64,000 nt of DNA, taken from the NCBI RefSeq assembly GCF_016909075.1, contig NZ_JAFBFC010000009.1:20508-84507 (forward strand). Direction: 5' to 3'. This document shows positions 1 through 7,056 of the stretch, piece by piece (position 1 is the first letter of the stretch; each line of letters opens with the position of its first letter). The DNA comes from Priestia iocasae (lineage in GTDB: Bacteria; Bacillota; Bacilli; Bacillales; Bacillaceae_H). Made by a program: the position numbers and the translations under genes. Under the pieces are notes generated by a model. That model worked only from the letters and a program-made list of their open reading frames with translations. It ran no database searches and had not been told where the DNA came from.

Positions 1-2
1 TT

Positions 3-70
3 GTCCTATATAATGTGTATAGAACACAATATCTTGTTTGTTTTATTGAATTTAATACTATATTTTGTGT
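3..70 (+). promoter_or_regulatory. Three NrdR-like boxes upstream of the ribonucleotide reductase operon
   Basis: Two 16-base sites, at 24-39 (ACACAATATCTTGTTT) and 55-70 (ATACTATATTTTGTGT), each match the NrdR consensus acaCwAtATaTwGtgt at 14 of 16 positions. They are exactly 31 bases apart, three helical turns, which is the spacing known for paired NrdR sites. A weaker third site lies at 3-18, 21 bases upstream of the first. The two strong boxes overlap the -35 and -10 hexamers. NrdR is the zinc/ATP-cone repressor of ribonucleotide reductase genes, so repression at high dATP is the expected role. The boxes are seen directly; binding is inferred. Confidence 0.8.
34..61 (+). promoter_or_regulatory. 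Probable sigmaA promoter of the nrd operon
   Basis: TTGTTT at 34-39 and TACTAT at 56-61 are separated by 16 bases. Transcription would start near 68-72, just before the cobalamin riboswitch. Both hexamers lie inside the NrdR-like boxes, which fits repression by occlusion. Confidence 0.5.
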
Positions 71-78
71 TATCCACT

Positions 79-235
79 AAAAAAGGTGTCGTGCATCGAC
101 TTAATAGGGAATCTGGTTGAAATCCAGAACTGTCCCCGCAACTGTGAGTGCTGATGAAATAAGGGAATCCACTGTGATCATCATGGGAAGGCCTTAAAGT
201 AAAATGAAGCATAAGTCAGGAGACCTGCCTTTTTT
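79..235 (+). promoter_or_regulatory. Cobalamin (B12) riboswitch controlling class I ribonucleotide reductase
   Basis: The segment contains the conserved core GGGAATCTGGTTGAAATCC with CTGTCCCCGCAACTGT after it, and ends with the B12 box AGTCAGGAGACCTGCC at 214-229. The closing helix P1 pairs AAAAAAGG (79-86) with CCTTTTTT (228-235). It is followed by an antiterminator/terminator pair before the start codon at 374, so it most likely works by transcription attenuation. Placing a B12-independent reductase under a B12 riboswitch is known from Streptomyces. It implies that a B12-dependent class II reductase (nrdJ) takes over when B12 is present. Confidence 0.96.
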
Positions 236-258
236 ATTTCGTTTTATCTTCTTCGGGA

Positions 259-350
259 GGTGAGAGGGTAGAACGGGGATTCAAAAAGAGTGTTTCTCTC
301 TTTTTATCTTCGTTCTATTCGCTCACCGTGCATCGGTGGGCGTTTTTATT
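259..350 (+). terminator. Antiterminator/terminator expression platform of the B12 riboswitch
   Basis: The terminator is a 9-bp stem at 320-342 (CGCTCACCG pairs with CGGTGGGCG) followed by T343-T347. Its 5' arm overlaps 311-327, which pairs with 259-275 (GGTGAGAGGGTAGAACG) at 16 of 17 positions including two G-U pairs. A small inner stem (283-290 with 298-305) extends that hairpin. The two folds exclude each other. The expected logic is B12 bound, terminator formed, nrd operon off. Confidence 0.85.
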
Positions 351-373
351 TTAGAGAAAAGGGAGGAACTAGA

Positions 374-2662
374 ATGGTAAATGTAATCCAACCAACAACA
401 CTTCAACGTGTCGAAACATATATTGAAAAAGTAAAGCAGGTGTTTCCACAGCTTGACTTTACACAGTATGAAGAAAAAGTGGTACAAACAATATCAGCAA
501 AAGAAAACATGAGTGAAGAGAAAATAACCAATGCGCTTATTTTAGCAGCATTAGACTATATCTCAATGGAAGAACCAGCATGGACATTTGTGGCGGCTAA
601 CGTATACCTAGATGAATTGTATCGTCAAGCTTCTATGAACCGAGGGTATAATGTTACTCAAAAGTATGGGTCCTTTTATGAGCTAATTCAGTACTTAACT
701 AGTATTGGCATCTATAGTGAGGAACTAACGAAAGCCTATTCAAAAGAAGAAATAGATGAACTTCAAAATGTAATTGATTCATCGTGTGATCAGCTTTTTA
801 CATACATAGGGTTATTAACACTTGCTGATCGTTATTTAGCCAAGTCTCATGATAAAAAGGTGTATGAGCTTCCTCAAGAGCGCTTCTTAGTTATTGCTAT
901 GACATTAATGATGAAAGAGGATAAGACAAAGCGTATCAATCTCATAAAAGAAGCATATTGGGCAATGTCTAACTTATATATGACGGTTGCTACTCCAACT
1001 TTAGCGAATGCAGGAAAATCATATGGTCAATTATCTTCTTGTTTTATTGATACAGTAGAAGACAGTTTAGAAGGAATTTACCATTCAAACACAGATAGCG
1101 CAAAATTATCAAAGTTTGGTGGTGGAATTGGCGTTTATGTCGGAAAGATTCGTTCATTAGGCTCTGATATTCGAGGATTTAAAGGAAATTCTAGTGGAAT
1201 TGTTCCATGGATTAAACAAATTAATAATACAGCAGTTTCGGTCGATCAGTTAGGACAACGACAAGGCGCCATCGCCGTTTATTATAACGTGTTTGGAAAA
1301 GACATTATGAGCTTTCTTGACTTGCGTTTAAACAATGGTGATGAAAGACTTAGAGCCCATGATATTTTCACAGGCGTATGTATCCCAGACAATTTTATGA
1401 GAGCAGTAGAAAATCGAGAACCTTATTATCTATTTGACCCTCATCCGATTAAAAAGAACTTAGGCTTTGAATTAGATGACTTCTTTGATGCAAAAGAATT
1501 ACAAGAGGGAGAAGCACCAAATGCTGTTGATCATGCGTTTACGTATCACTATAACAAGTGTGTGGAAGCAGCTAAGGATGGTCTATTAGAAGATGGATAT
1601 GATGTTGTTCCTGCTATTGATATTATGAAAAGAATCATGATTTCACAACTAGAGACAGGCACTCCGTATATGTTCTACCGAGATACGGTTAACCGTGGAA
1701 ATGCTAATAGTCATAAAGGGATGATTTATTGTAGCAATTTATGTACGGAAATTGCACAGAACATGAGTGCAACGACAGTAACGGAAGAGTATGTAACAGA
1801 AGACGGAAAAGTTGTAACGGTTCGAGAGTCTGGCGATTATGTAGTATGTAACTTATCGTCTATTAATTTAGCGAGAACAGTGAGTGGCAATGTACTACCT
1901 CGTCTCATTTCCATTCAAGTACGCATGCTTGATAATGTTATTGAGCTTAACACAATTCCTGTGTTACAAGCGCAAGTAACCAATCAAAAGTACCGTGGAA
2001 TTGGATTGGGAACATTTGGTTTTCATCATCTTTTAGCATTAAAAGGAATTACATGGGAGTCAGAAGAAGCTGTTCAATATGTAGATGATTTATATGAAGA
2101 AATTGCTTACCATACTATTCAAGCATCAATGGAGTTAGCGAAAGAAAAAGGTGCGTATCCTGTATTTAAAGGATCAGCGTGGGAAACCGGCCACTATTTT
2201 ACAAATAGAGGATATGATAGCGAGGAGTGGGATGAACTACGTCACCAAGTAAAAACAAATGGTATTCGAAATGGTTATTTAATGGCTGTAGCGCCAAATT
2301 CATCAACTTCCATTATTGCAGGTTCTACTGCTAGTATTGATCCGATTTTCCGTAAATTCTACTCGGAGGAAAAGAAGAATTATAAAATACCAGTTACCGC
2401 ACCTGATTTAAATGAAAAAACAAACTGGTATTACAAGTCTGTGTATTTCATTGATCAAAAGTGGAGCATTAAGCAAAACTCAAAACGTCAACGTCATATT
2501 GATCAATCCGTTTCCTTTAACTTATATATTCGAAATGACATTCGTGCAAAAGATTTACTCGACTTGCATGTGATGGCTTGGAAAGAGAAGCTAAAAACAA
2601 CCTATTATGTACGTTCAACATCAAACGACGTTCTTGAAGAATGTGAAAGTTGTCATAGTTAA
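374..2662 (+). CDS. nrdA: Ribonucleoside-diphosphate reductase, alpha (catalytic) subunit, class I
   Basis: Catalytic subunit that reduces ribonucleoside diphosphates to deoxyribonucleotides together with the beta subunit encoded next. The 762-residue product has the first redox cysteine C223 (SSCF), the radical motif NLCTE with N455, C457 and E459, the second redox cysteine C492 (VVCNLSS), the C-terminal radical-transfer tyrosine pair in TTYYVRS, and a C-terminal CESC thiol pair for re-reduction. The sequence resembles NrdA more than the shorter NrdE of B. subtilis. The N-terminus begins directly in helical sequence and lacks the VxKRDG hairpin of a full ATP-cone, so dATP control may be reduced. 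ATG 374 follows GGGAGG. An upstream in-frame start at 290 lies inside the terminator and is unlikely. The gene ends 16 bases before the beta-subunit start. Confidence 0.95.
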   Translation: MVNVIQPTTLQRVETYIEKVKQVFPQLDFTQYEEKVVQTISAKENMSEEKITNALILAALDYISMEEPAWTFVAANVYLDELYRQASMNRGYNVTQKYGSFYELIQYLTSIGIYSEELTKAYSKEEIDELQNVIDSSCDQLFTYIGLLTLADRYLAKSHDKKVYELPQERFLVIAMTLMMKEDKTKRINLIKEAYWAMSNLYMTVATPTLANAGKSYGQLSSCFIDTVEDSLEGIYHSNTDSAKLSKFGGGIGVYVGKIRSLGSDIRGFKGNSSGIVPWIKQINNTAVSVDQLGQRQGAIAVYYNVFGKDIMSFLDLRLNNGDERLRAHDIFTGVCIPDNFMRAVENREPYYLFDPHPIKKNLGFELDDFFDAKELQEGEAPNAVDHAFTYHYNKCVEAAKDGLLEDGYDVVPAIDIMKRIMISQLETGTPYMFYRDTVNRGNANSHKGMIYCSNLCTEIAQNMSATTVTEEYVTEDGKVVTVRESGDYVVCNLSSINLARTVSGNVLPRLISIQVRMLDNVIELNTIPVLQAQVTNQKYRGIGLGTFGFHHLLALKGITWESEEAVQYVDDLYEEIAYHTIQASMELAKEKGAYPVFKGSAWETGHYFTNRGYDSEEWDELRHQVKTNGIRNGYLMAVAPNSSTSIIAGSTASIDPIFRKFYSEEKKNYKIPVTAPDLNEKTNWYYKSVYFIDQKWSIKQNSKRQRHIDQSVSFNLYIRNDIRAKDLLDLHVMAWKEKLKTTYYVRSTSNDVLEECESCHS

Positions 2663-2678
2663 AGGAGGAGACGAATCA

Positions 2679-3725
2679 ATGTCAACGTTATTACGAAAGC
2701 GAGTATTAATGGATGAACAAGCACCGAACCGATCAACGGGAATTATTAACGGAGAGAGCTCTAACATTTTAAACTGGGATGATGTGCGTTTCTCATGGGC
2801 TTATCCAAAGTATAAGAGAATGCTAGCAAACTTTTGGACGCCTTTTGAAATTAACATGAGTCAAGATATTAAACAGTTTCCACAACTATCAAAAAATGAG
2901 CAGGAAAGCTTTCTGAAAATCATTGGTTTACTAGCATTATTAGATAGTATTCAATCAGATTATGCGAGTAAAGTAGCAGATTATGTAACGGACTCTTCAG
3001 TAAATGCTCTAATGATCATTTTAGCTCAACAAGAAGTGGTGCATAATCATTCCTACTCGTACGTATTATCTAGTCTTGTATCAAAGTCAAAACAAGATGA
3101 AGTGTTTGAATACTGGCGCACAGATGAAAAGCTTCGAAAGCGAAACGATTTTGTAACGAATGGATACAAGCAATTTGTTGAGAATTCAACAATTGATAAT
3201 TTCTTAAAGTCTATTGTGTTTGACGTGATTTTAGAGGGGCTCTTCTTCTATAGCGGATTTGCCTTCTTCTATAATCTAGCGCGTAATCAAAAAATGGTCG
3301 CCACTTCAACCATGATTAATTATATAAATCGAGATGAGCAGCTTCATGTAGGGCTTTTTGAAAAGATTTTTAAAGAAGTACTACGTGAAAACCCTGAATA
3401 TGAGACGGAAGAACTGAAGCAATTCGTTATTCAAACGTTTCAGGAAGCTGCAACATTAGAAATCGAATGGGCAGAGTCTATTATTGGTGAGAAATTTGAT
3501 GGCATAACGATGAAAGAAGTTGAACAGTATATACAATATATGGCGAATAAGCGATGCAATCAACTAGGATTTGGACGAGATGCATTTCCTGATGCACCTA
3601 TTCAAAATCCTTTACGATGGATTATCGCATATCAAGAGGTGGATTTAGGTAAAACCGACTTCTTTGAACAAAAATCTAGACAGTATACAAAAGCATCGGA
3701 TTTAAACGGATTTGATGAACTTTAG
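2679..3725 (+). CDS. nrdB: Ribonucleoside-diphosphate reductase, beta (radical) subunit, class I
   Basis: Small subunit that houses the dimetal centre and tyrosyl radical used by the alpha subunit. All expected ligands are visible in the 348-residue product: D89 (LLDSIQ), E119 and H122 (EVVH), E186 (ILEGL), E220 and H223 (RDEQLH). The radical tyrosine corresponds to Y126, four residues after H122, as in E. coli NrdB. ATG 2679 follows AAAGGAGG at 2661-2668; a longer in-frame extension overlaps the alpha gene and lacks a ribosome-binding site. It is co-transcribed with the alpha gene under the B12 riboswitch and NrdR boxes. Whether the metal is iron or manganese cannot be told here, and no nrdI is adjacent. 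Confidence 0.95.
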   Translation: MSTLLRKRVLMDEQAPNRSTGIINGESSNILNWDDVRFSWAYPKYKRMLANFWTPFEINMSQDIKQFPQLSKNEQESFLKIIGLLALLDSIQSDYASKVADYVTDSSVNALMIILAQQEVVHNHSYSYVLSSLVSKSKQDEVFEYWRTDEKLRKRNDFVTNGYKQFVENSTIDNFLKSIVFDVILEGLFFYSGFAFFYNLARNQKMVATSTMINYINRDEQLHVGLFEKIFKEVLRENPEYETEELKQFVIQTFQEAATLEIEWAESIIGEKFDGITMKEVEQYIQYMANKRCNQLGFGRDAFPDAPIQNPLRWIIAYQEVDLGKTDFFEQKSRQYTKASDLNGFDEL

Positions 3726-3737
3726 GAAGGACTTGTT

Positions 3738-4196
3738 ATGGAACAAAAAATTCCAATGCAGCAATCAAAAGTCGTTCAAACGAGGCTTGTTTTACCACCA
3801 GATACCAATCATATGGGTTCAATTTTTGGCGGTAAAGTGCTAGCCTACATTGATGAAGTAGCGGCTATTTCGGCGATGAAGCATTGTAGGTCAATTGTTG
3901 TAACAGCATCAATTGACTCTGTTAACTTTCTTTCACCTGTAACGGTTGGAGATGTTCTTATTTCGGAAGCCTTTGTTACATCTACGGGCCGAACCTCAAT
4001 GGAAGTATACGTGCGTGTGAAGCGTGAGAGTTGGAAGAATGGAGAACAAACATTAACAACTACTAGTTTTTTAACGATGGTTGCCGTTGATGATCAAGGC
4101 TATCCAATACAAGTGCCAACTGTTTATCCTGAAACAAATGAAGAAAAGCAACTTTATCAGTCGGCCATGGAAAGGCGTCAAAAGAGAAGAACGTAA
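3738..4196 (+). CDS. Acyl-CoA thioesterase, hotdog fold (YkhA-like)
   Basis: A 152-residue single hotdog-domain protein of the acyl-CoA thioesterase family that includes B. subtilis YkhA. Typical features are PPDTNHMGSIFGGKVLAYID near residues 20-40, with the conserved N/D and GG residues, and the central strand segment VTASIDSVNFLSPVTVGD. Members hydrolyse medium to long acyl-CoA esters in the cytoplasm. It begins 12 bases after the beta-subunit gene with AGGAAGGA ahead of the ATG, so it is probably the last gene of the nrd transcript. A metabolic link to nucleotide reduction is not obvious. Confidence 0.88.
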   Translation: MEQKIPMQQSKVVQTRLVLPPDTNHMGSIFGGKVLAYIDEVAAISAMKHCRSIVVTASIDSVNFLSPVTVGDVLISEAFVTSTGRTSMEVYVRVKRESWKNGEQTLTTTSFLTMVAVDDQGYPIQVPTVYPETNEEKQLYQSAMERRQKRRT

Positions 4197-4202
4197 GAAA
4201 AA

Positions 4203-4250
4203 GGTTTGTCTTAGATGGGAAGTTTTTCATCTTTAGACAACCCTTTTTTT
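4203..4250 (+). terminator. Rho-independent terminator after the nrd/thioesterase operon
   Basis: An imperfect long stem (GGTTTGTCTTAGATG pairing with CATCTTTAGACAACC) is followed by T4244-T4250. Confidence 0.8.
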
Positions 4251-4257
4251 ATTTAAT

Positions 4258-4302
4258 TGAGAATTTCTATCAATTAAATGTTGACAAAGAGAATCATTAT
4301 CA
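4258..4302 (+). promoter_or_regulatory. Two Fur-like boxes and -35 element ahead of the DUF2325 gene
   Basis: TGAGAATTTCTATCA (4258-4272) and AGAGAATCATTATCA (4288-4302) both resemble the Fur 7-1-7 box TGATAATnATTATCA; the second matches nearly all positions. A TTGACA at 4281-4286 lies between them, so the second box covers the promoter spacer. No strong -10 hexamer was found. Iron-dependent repression by Fur is the natural reading. Confidence 0.7.
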
Positions 4303-4394
4303 ATTAAGTTATAGATAGAGAGTTAAACAAGACGTTTAAGATAATCAGCAATTGAATAGATATATACATAAATTAAAAATAAGGAGGAGTAATC

Positions 4395-4673
4395 ATGTCT
4401 TCAATTATGGTAGTTGGTGGAGATCGGTTAAAACATATAACAGATCGATTAGAAGGAGAAGGATTTAAGCAAATCATTCATTTAGATGGCCGAAAGAGCA
4501 ACATGGTAAAAAGGGACATACCAGATCATATTAATTTTATTTTGGTGATTACCGATTTTATCAATCATAACATGGCAAAAGTCATTAAAGAGAAAGCAAA
4601 GAAACAGCAGAAACCCATTTATTTTGTAAAACATTCATGGAGTGCAATTCGTAAAGTCATTGAGCAAGCGTAG
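4395..4673 (+). CDS. DUF2325 family small protein
   Basis: A 92-residue protein with the DUF2325 pattern: an N-terminal VVGGDRLKHITDRLEGEGF, a middle segment ending LVITDFINHNMAKVIK, and a C-terminal PIYFVKHS. The alternating strand/helix pattern suggests a small Rossmann-like fold. No biochemical function is established for this family. ATG 4395 is preceded by AAGGAGGAG. Two Fur-like boxes upstream and a third one downstream place it in an iron-starvation group with the next two genes. Confidence 0.75.
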   Translation: MSSIMVVGGDRLKHITDRLEGEGFKQIIHLDGRKSNMVKRDIPDHINFILVITDFINHNMAKVIKEKAKKQQKPIYFVKHSWSAIRKVIEQA

Positions 4674-4695
4674 CTCTTTCTTTTTTATTATCTAT

Positions 4696-4716
4696 TGATA
4701 ATAATTATCATTATCA
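4696..4716 (+). promoter_or_regulatory. Perfect Fur box between the DUF2325 gene and the AddB-like gene
   Basis: TGATAATAATTATCA at 4696-4710 matches the 7-1-7 Fur consensus at every position, and TTATCA at 4711-4716 extends it to the overlapping 19-21 base form. It sits 19 bases before the ATG at 4735. It most likely controls the AddB-like gene and the flavodoxin. Confidence 0.85.
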
Positions 4717-4734
4717 TGATTTGTGGTGATTAAC

Positions 4735-5496
4735 ATGGATTTTTTAAACGTTCACATTAAAACCATTTCAAGTGAACACCTAGAAGAATTTATTCGATGT
4801 CCGTATAAGTTTTACCAAAGGCAATTGCTAATGAACAAAGGCAAGAACATCGATTGGCGCAAGATGGTTCAAGTAACGACACACCGTATTGTTAAAAGCT
4901 ATTATGAAACACCTGCTAGTCAACGTTCAGCTTTTTATATTTTAAGATTAATTGAGCAATATTGGCGTTTTATTCATGTCGATTTATTTGAATCAAAAGT
5001 CCAATATTATGAAGTGTTAGCAAAGGTTAGTGATCATTTACTGCAATTTTTATCAAACGATAGCGAACAAGAGATGCCACTTTTTCTGTTTAATCAATAT
5101 TGTGTACATGTAGAGGAATTAGAAAGTAATATTTCCTTAACGATCGATGTTGCACAGTGGACTGAGAATTCCTATGTTGTGAAAAAGTTTGTTACGGATG
5201 ATCACCCACAAATTCAACAAATGATGAAAGACTTTATTGTGGTGTTTTCTAGGCATGCTTTTCAGAAAGTGCCAGAAGTCATCATATTTCATTCTATTCT
5301 AACGGGTCATACATCAAGTTTTACCGTACAAGAGCAAGATTATGATGAAGCGCTTCAACGCTTAAGTTTAATAAAAAGTACGCTAAAGGAACCTAAGTAT
5401 TTTCAAAAAACAGCATTAGTTACAGAGTGTGATAGCTGTCCTTTAAAAACAGAGTGCTTAAATGACAACAAAGATAGACTGACAATGTTTATGTAA
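4735..5496 (+). CDS. Fur-linked AddB/Cas4-like iron-sulfur protein of unknown function
   Basis: A 253-residue protein that I cannot assign to a named family. It has C22 in EEFIRCPYKFYQRQ, the same context as the first cluster cysteine of AddB, and a C-terminal trio C232, C235, C241 with spacing C-x2-C-x5-C. That arrangement is the 4Fe-4S staple of AddB/Cas4-type PD-(D/E)XK nucleases. The catalytic part looks degenerate: around residues 130-150 there is TIDVAQW and YVVKKFV, without the usual acidic residue ahead of the lysine. It may therefore bind rather than cut DNA, or do something else. ATG 4735 is preferred over GTG 4723 because GGTGAT precedes it. A perfect Fur box is directly upstream and a flavodoxin gene follows 20 bases downstream. 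By context it could be the counterpart of uncharacterised YkuO in the ykuNOP operon; that is a guess. Confidence 0.7.
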   Translation: MDFLNVHIKTISSEHLEEFIRCPYKFYQRQLLMNKGKNIDWRKMVQVTTHRIVKSYYETPASQRSAFYILRLIEQYWRFIHVDLFESKVQYYEVLAKVSDHLLQFLSNDSEQEMPLFLFNQYCVHVEELESNISLTIDVAQWTENSYVVKKFVTDDHPQIQQMMKDFIVVFSRHAFQKVPEVIIFHSILTGHTSSFTVQEQDYDEALQRLSLIKSTLKEPKYFQKTALVTECDSCPLKTECLNDNKDRLTMFM

Positions 5497-5516
5497 GAGA
5501 TAAAGGAGAGAGTAAG

Positions 5517-5969
5517 ATGTCTAATGTATTATTAATTTATGCAAGTATGTCTGGAAACACAGAGGCGATTGCGGACATTTTAGAAGAAGAACTGATCAAG
5601 GAAAACATTAATGTCACTCGAAAAGAAGTGTTTGAAGTAGATGTTAATGACTTAAACAAGTTTAATTACATTCTTTTAGGAGCTTACACATGGGGAGATG
5701 GAGAGTTACCTGACGAATTTTTAGACTTTTATGACGACATGGAATCCATTAGTTTAGAAGGCAAAAAAGTAGGTGTATTTGGCTCAGGGGATACTGCTTA
5801 CGATATCTTTTGTGGTGCAGTTGATTTAATTGAAGCAAGAGTAAGAGAGTTAAGTGGCGAATTAATGACTGAAGGATTAAAAGTAGAGCTTGCTCCCTTT
5901 GGAGAAGATGTTGAAAAGTGCAGAAGTTTTGCTGCGAGTATAATCAATGCTATGAAGGTACATTTATAA
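5517..5969 (+). CDS. Short-chain flavodoxin (YkuN/YkuP-like)
   Basis: A 150-residue flavodoxin. The FMN phosphate loop YASMSGNTEAIAD is at residues 7-19, TWGDGELPDEF forms the loop around the isoalloxazine ring, and FGSGDTAYDIFCGAVD the second. Flavodoxins replace ferredoxin as low-potential electron carriers when iron is scarce, and in B. subtilis the ykuNOP flavodoxins are in the Fur regulon. The upstream perfect Fur box and the tight spacing to the AddB-like gene indicate the same control here. The start has a good AAAGGAGAG ribosome-binding site. Confidence 0.93.
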   Translation: MSNVLLIYASMSGNTEAIADILEEELIKENINVTRKEVFEVDVNDLNKFNYILLGAYTWGDGELPDEFLDFYDDMESISLEGKKVGVFGSGDTAYDIFCGAVDLIEARVRELSGELMTEGLKVELAPFGEDVEKCRSFAASIINAMKVHL

Positions 5970-5972
5970 AAG

Positions 5973-6000
5973 CAGGACACCTATTTAAATAGGTGTCCTG
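5973..6000. terminator. Bidirectional terminator between flavodoxin and cydB
   Basis: A perfect 28-base palindrome (CAGGACACCTATTT and its complement) lies between two convergent genes, with T-rich sequence on either side. Confidence 0.85.
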
Positions 6001-6006
6001 TCTTTG

Positions 6007-7044
6007 TTAATACGGTTTCTTTTTGACATACTCTTTGTTTTGCTTCATGAACAAACGCCAGAAATAATAAAACCCAGGGAATAAAATAGCAAATCCAACG
6101 ATGTAGGAAATAAATAGAGCACGAAAAGCATTAGGGTGCGTAAATCCAGTCTCAATCGTAACTTCAGGATAGACAATATAAGGCAAGTGTCCTCGTCCAT
6201 ATGCATAGCTAGCAAAGAAATATTGAAGTAAGACGGCTACTACAGCTAATCTTGGCATTCCTTTTTGTCCTTTATATGGAATAATCAATGCAACACCTGC
6301 TACAACAAACATTGCAACCGAAGCGAATAAAGCCCAGTTAAAATCCATCATATTTGAAAATAGCCAATTGGCTTCGTTACGCATCGTCACCATAATAAGA
6401 GCAGCCATAATTAAAGAAAGAGGGCCGGTGATTAGTGCATCTCGACGGTAAATGTCATAGGCTCTTAGTTCATCTGAGGACTTTGAATAATCGGCTAAAA
6501 GTAAAGAAGATAAAAAAAGCGATGAACTGACTGCGAACCCAATGAATGCGTAAACATTCGGGCTTGTGAACACTTTTATTAAATTAAGCTTTTGGTTACC
6601 ATCAATTGTATCAATAAAGCCTCCTTGACTAATCGGTAACACGCAAATTAAAAAGGCAGGAATTAATACCCCTGAAATGCCAGAAATATAGGTTAAAGCT
6701 TTTTGGTGTCGATAGCCTTTTGTGTAGTTTGCAAATACGAGAAAGCCACTTCGTAACGCTAGCAATAAAAGAATAATGCTCCCAGGTATAAGAAGAACGG
6801 TTCCTAACGTAAAGGTTGCACCAGGAAAAAAGCTAAATAAAGCAACTACGATAGCTACAATAAATACATTTGTCACTTCCCATGTGGGAGATAGATAGGT
6901 ATTTGCAATATTAGTAGCATTTGTTTTGTCTCTGTTAATGTATACCATTGACCAAAATCCGGCGCCAAAATCCATTGTACCCATCAATGCATAAATGAAA
7001 ATAAATCCCCAAACAACTGTAATTGCAATAACTGAATCTGTCAT
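6007..7044 (-). CDS. ythB: Cytochrome bd-type quinol oxidase, subunit II (YthB)
   Basis: A 345-residue polytopic membrane protein of the CydB family, with about eight hydrophobic segments. The N-terminal GTMDFGAGFW and the segment TPTWEVTNVFIV-like SPTWEVTNVFIVAIV are conserved in subunit II. It pairs with YthA, encoded 12 bases upstream, to form a quinol oxidase that reduces oxygen to water without proton pumping. In B. subtilis this second bd-type oxidase is separate from the main cydABCD operon. No cydCD genes accompany it here. Confidence 0.92.
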   Translation of the reverse strand: MTDSVIAITVVWGFIFIYALMGTMDFGAGFWSMVYINRDKTNATNIANTYLSPTWEVTNVFIVAIVVALFSFFPGATFTLGTVLLIPGSIILLLLALRSGFLVFANYTKGYRHQKALTYISGISGVLIPAFLICVLPISQGGFIDTIDGNQKLNLIKVFTSPNVYAFIGFAVSSSLFLSSLLLADYSKSSDELRAYDIYRRDALITGPLSLIMAALIMVTMRNEANWLFSNMMDFNWALFASVAMFVVAGVALIIPYKGQKGMPRLAVVAVLLQYFFASYAYGRGHLPYIVYPEVTIETGFTHPNAFRALFISYIVGFAILFPGFYYFWRLFMKQNKEYVKKKPY

Positions 7045-7056
7045 AGTATCACGTCC

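Noticed and set aside
6..212. Minus-strand open frame across the riboswitch
   Set aside because: It is antisense to a well-conserved B12 riboswitch and NrdR boxes and has no ribosome-binding site; it is a chance frame.
290..373. Longer N-terminus for the reductase alpha subunit
   Set aside because: The extension lies in the terminator/antiterminator region and the ATG at 374 has a clear GGGAGG.
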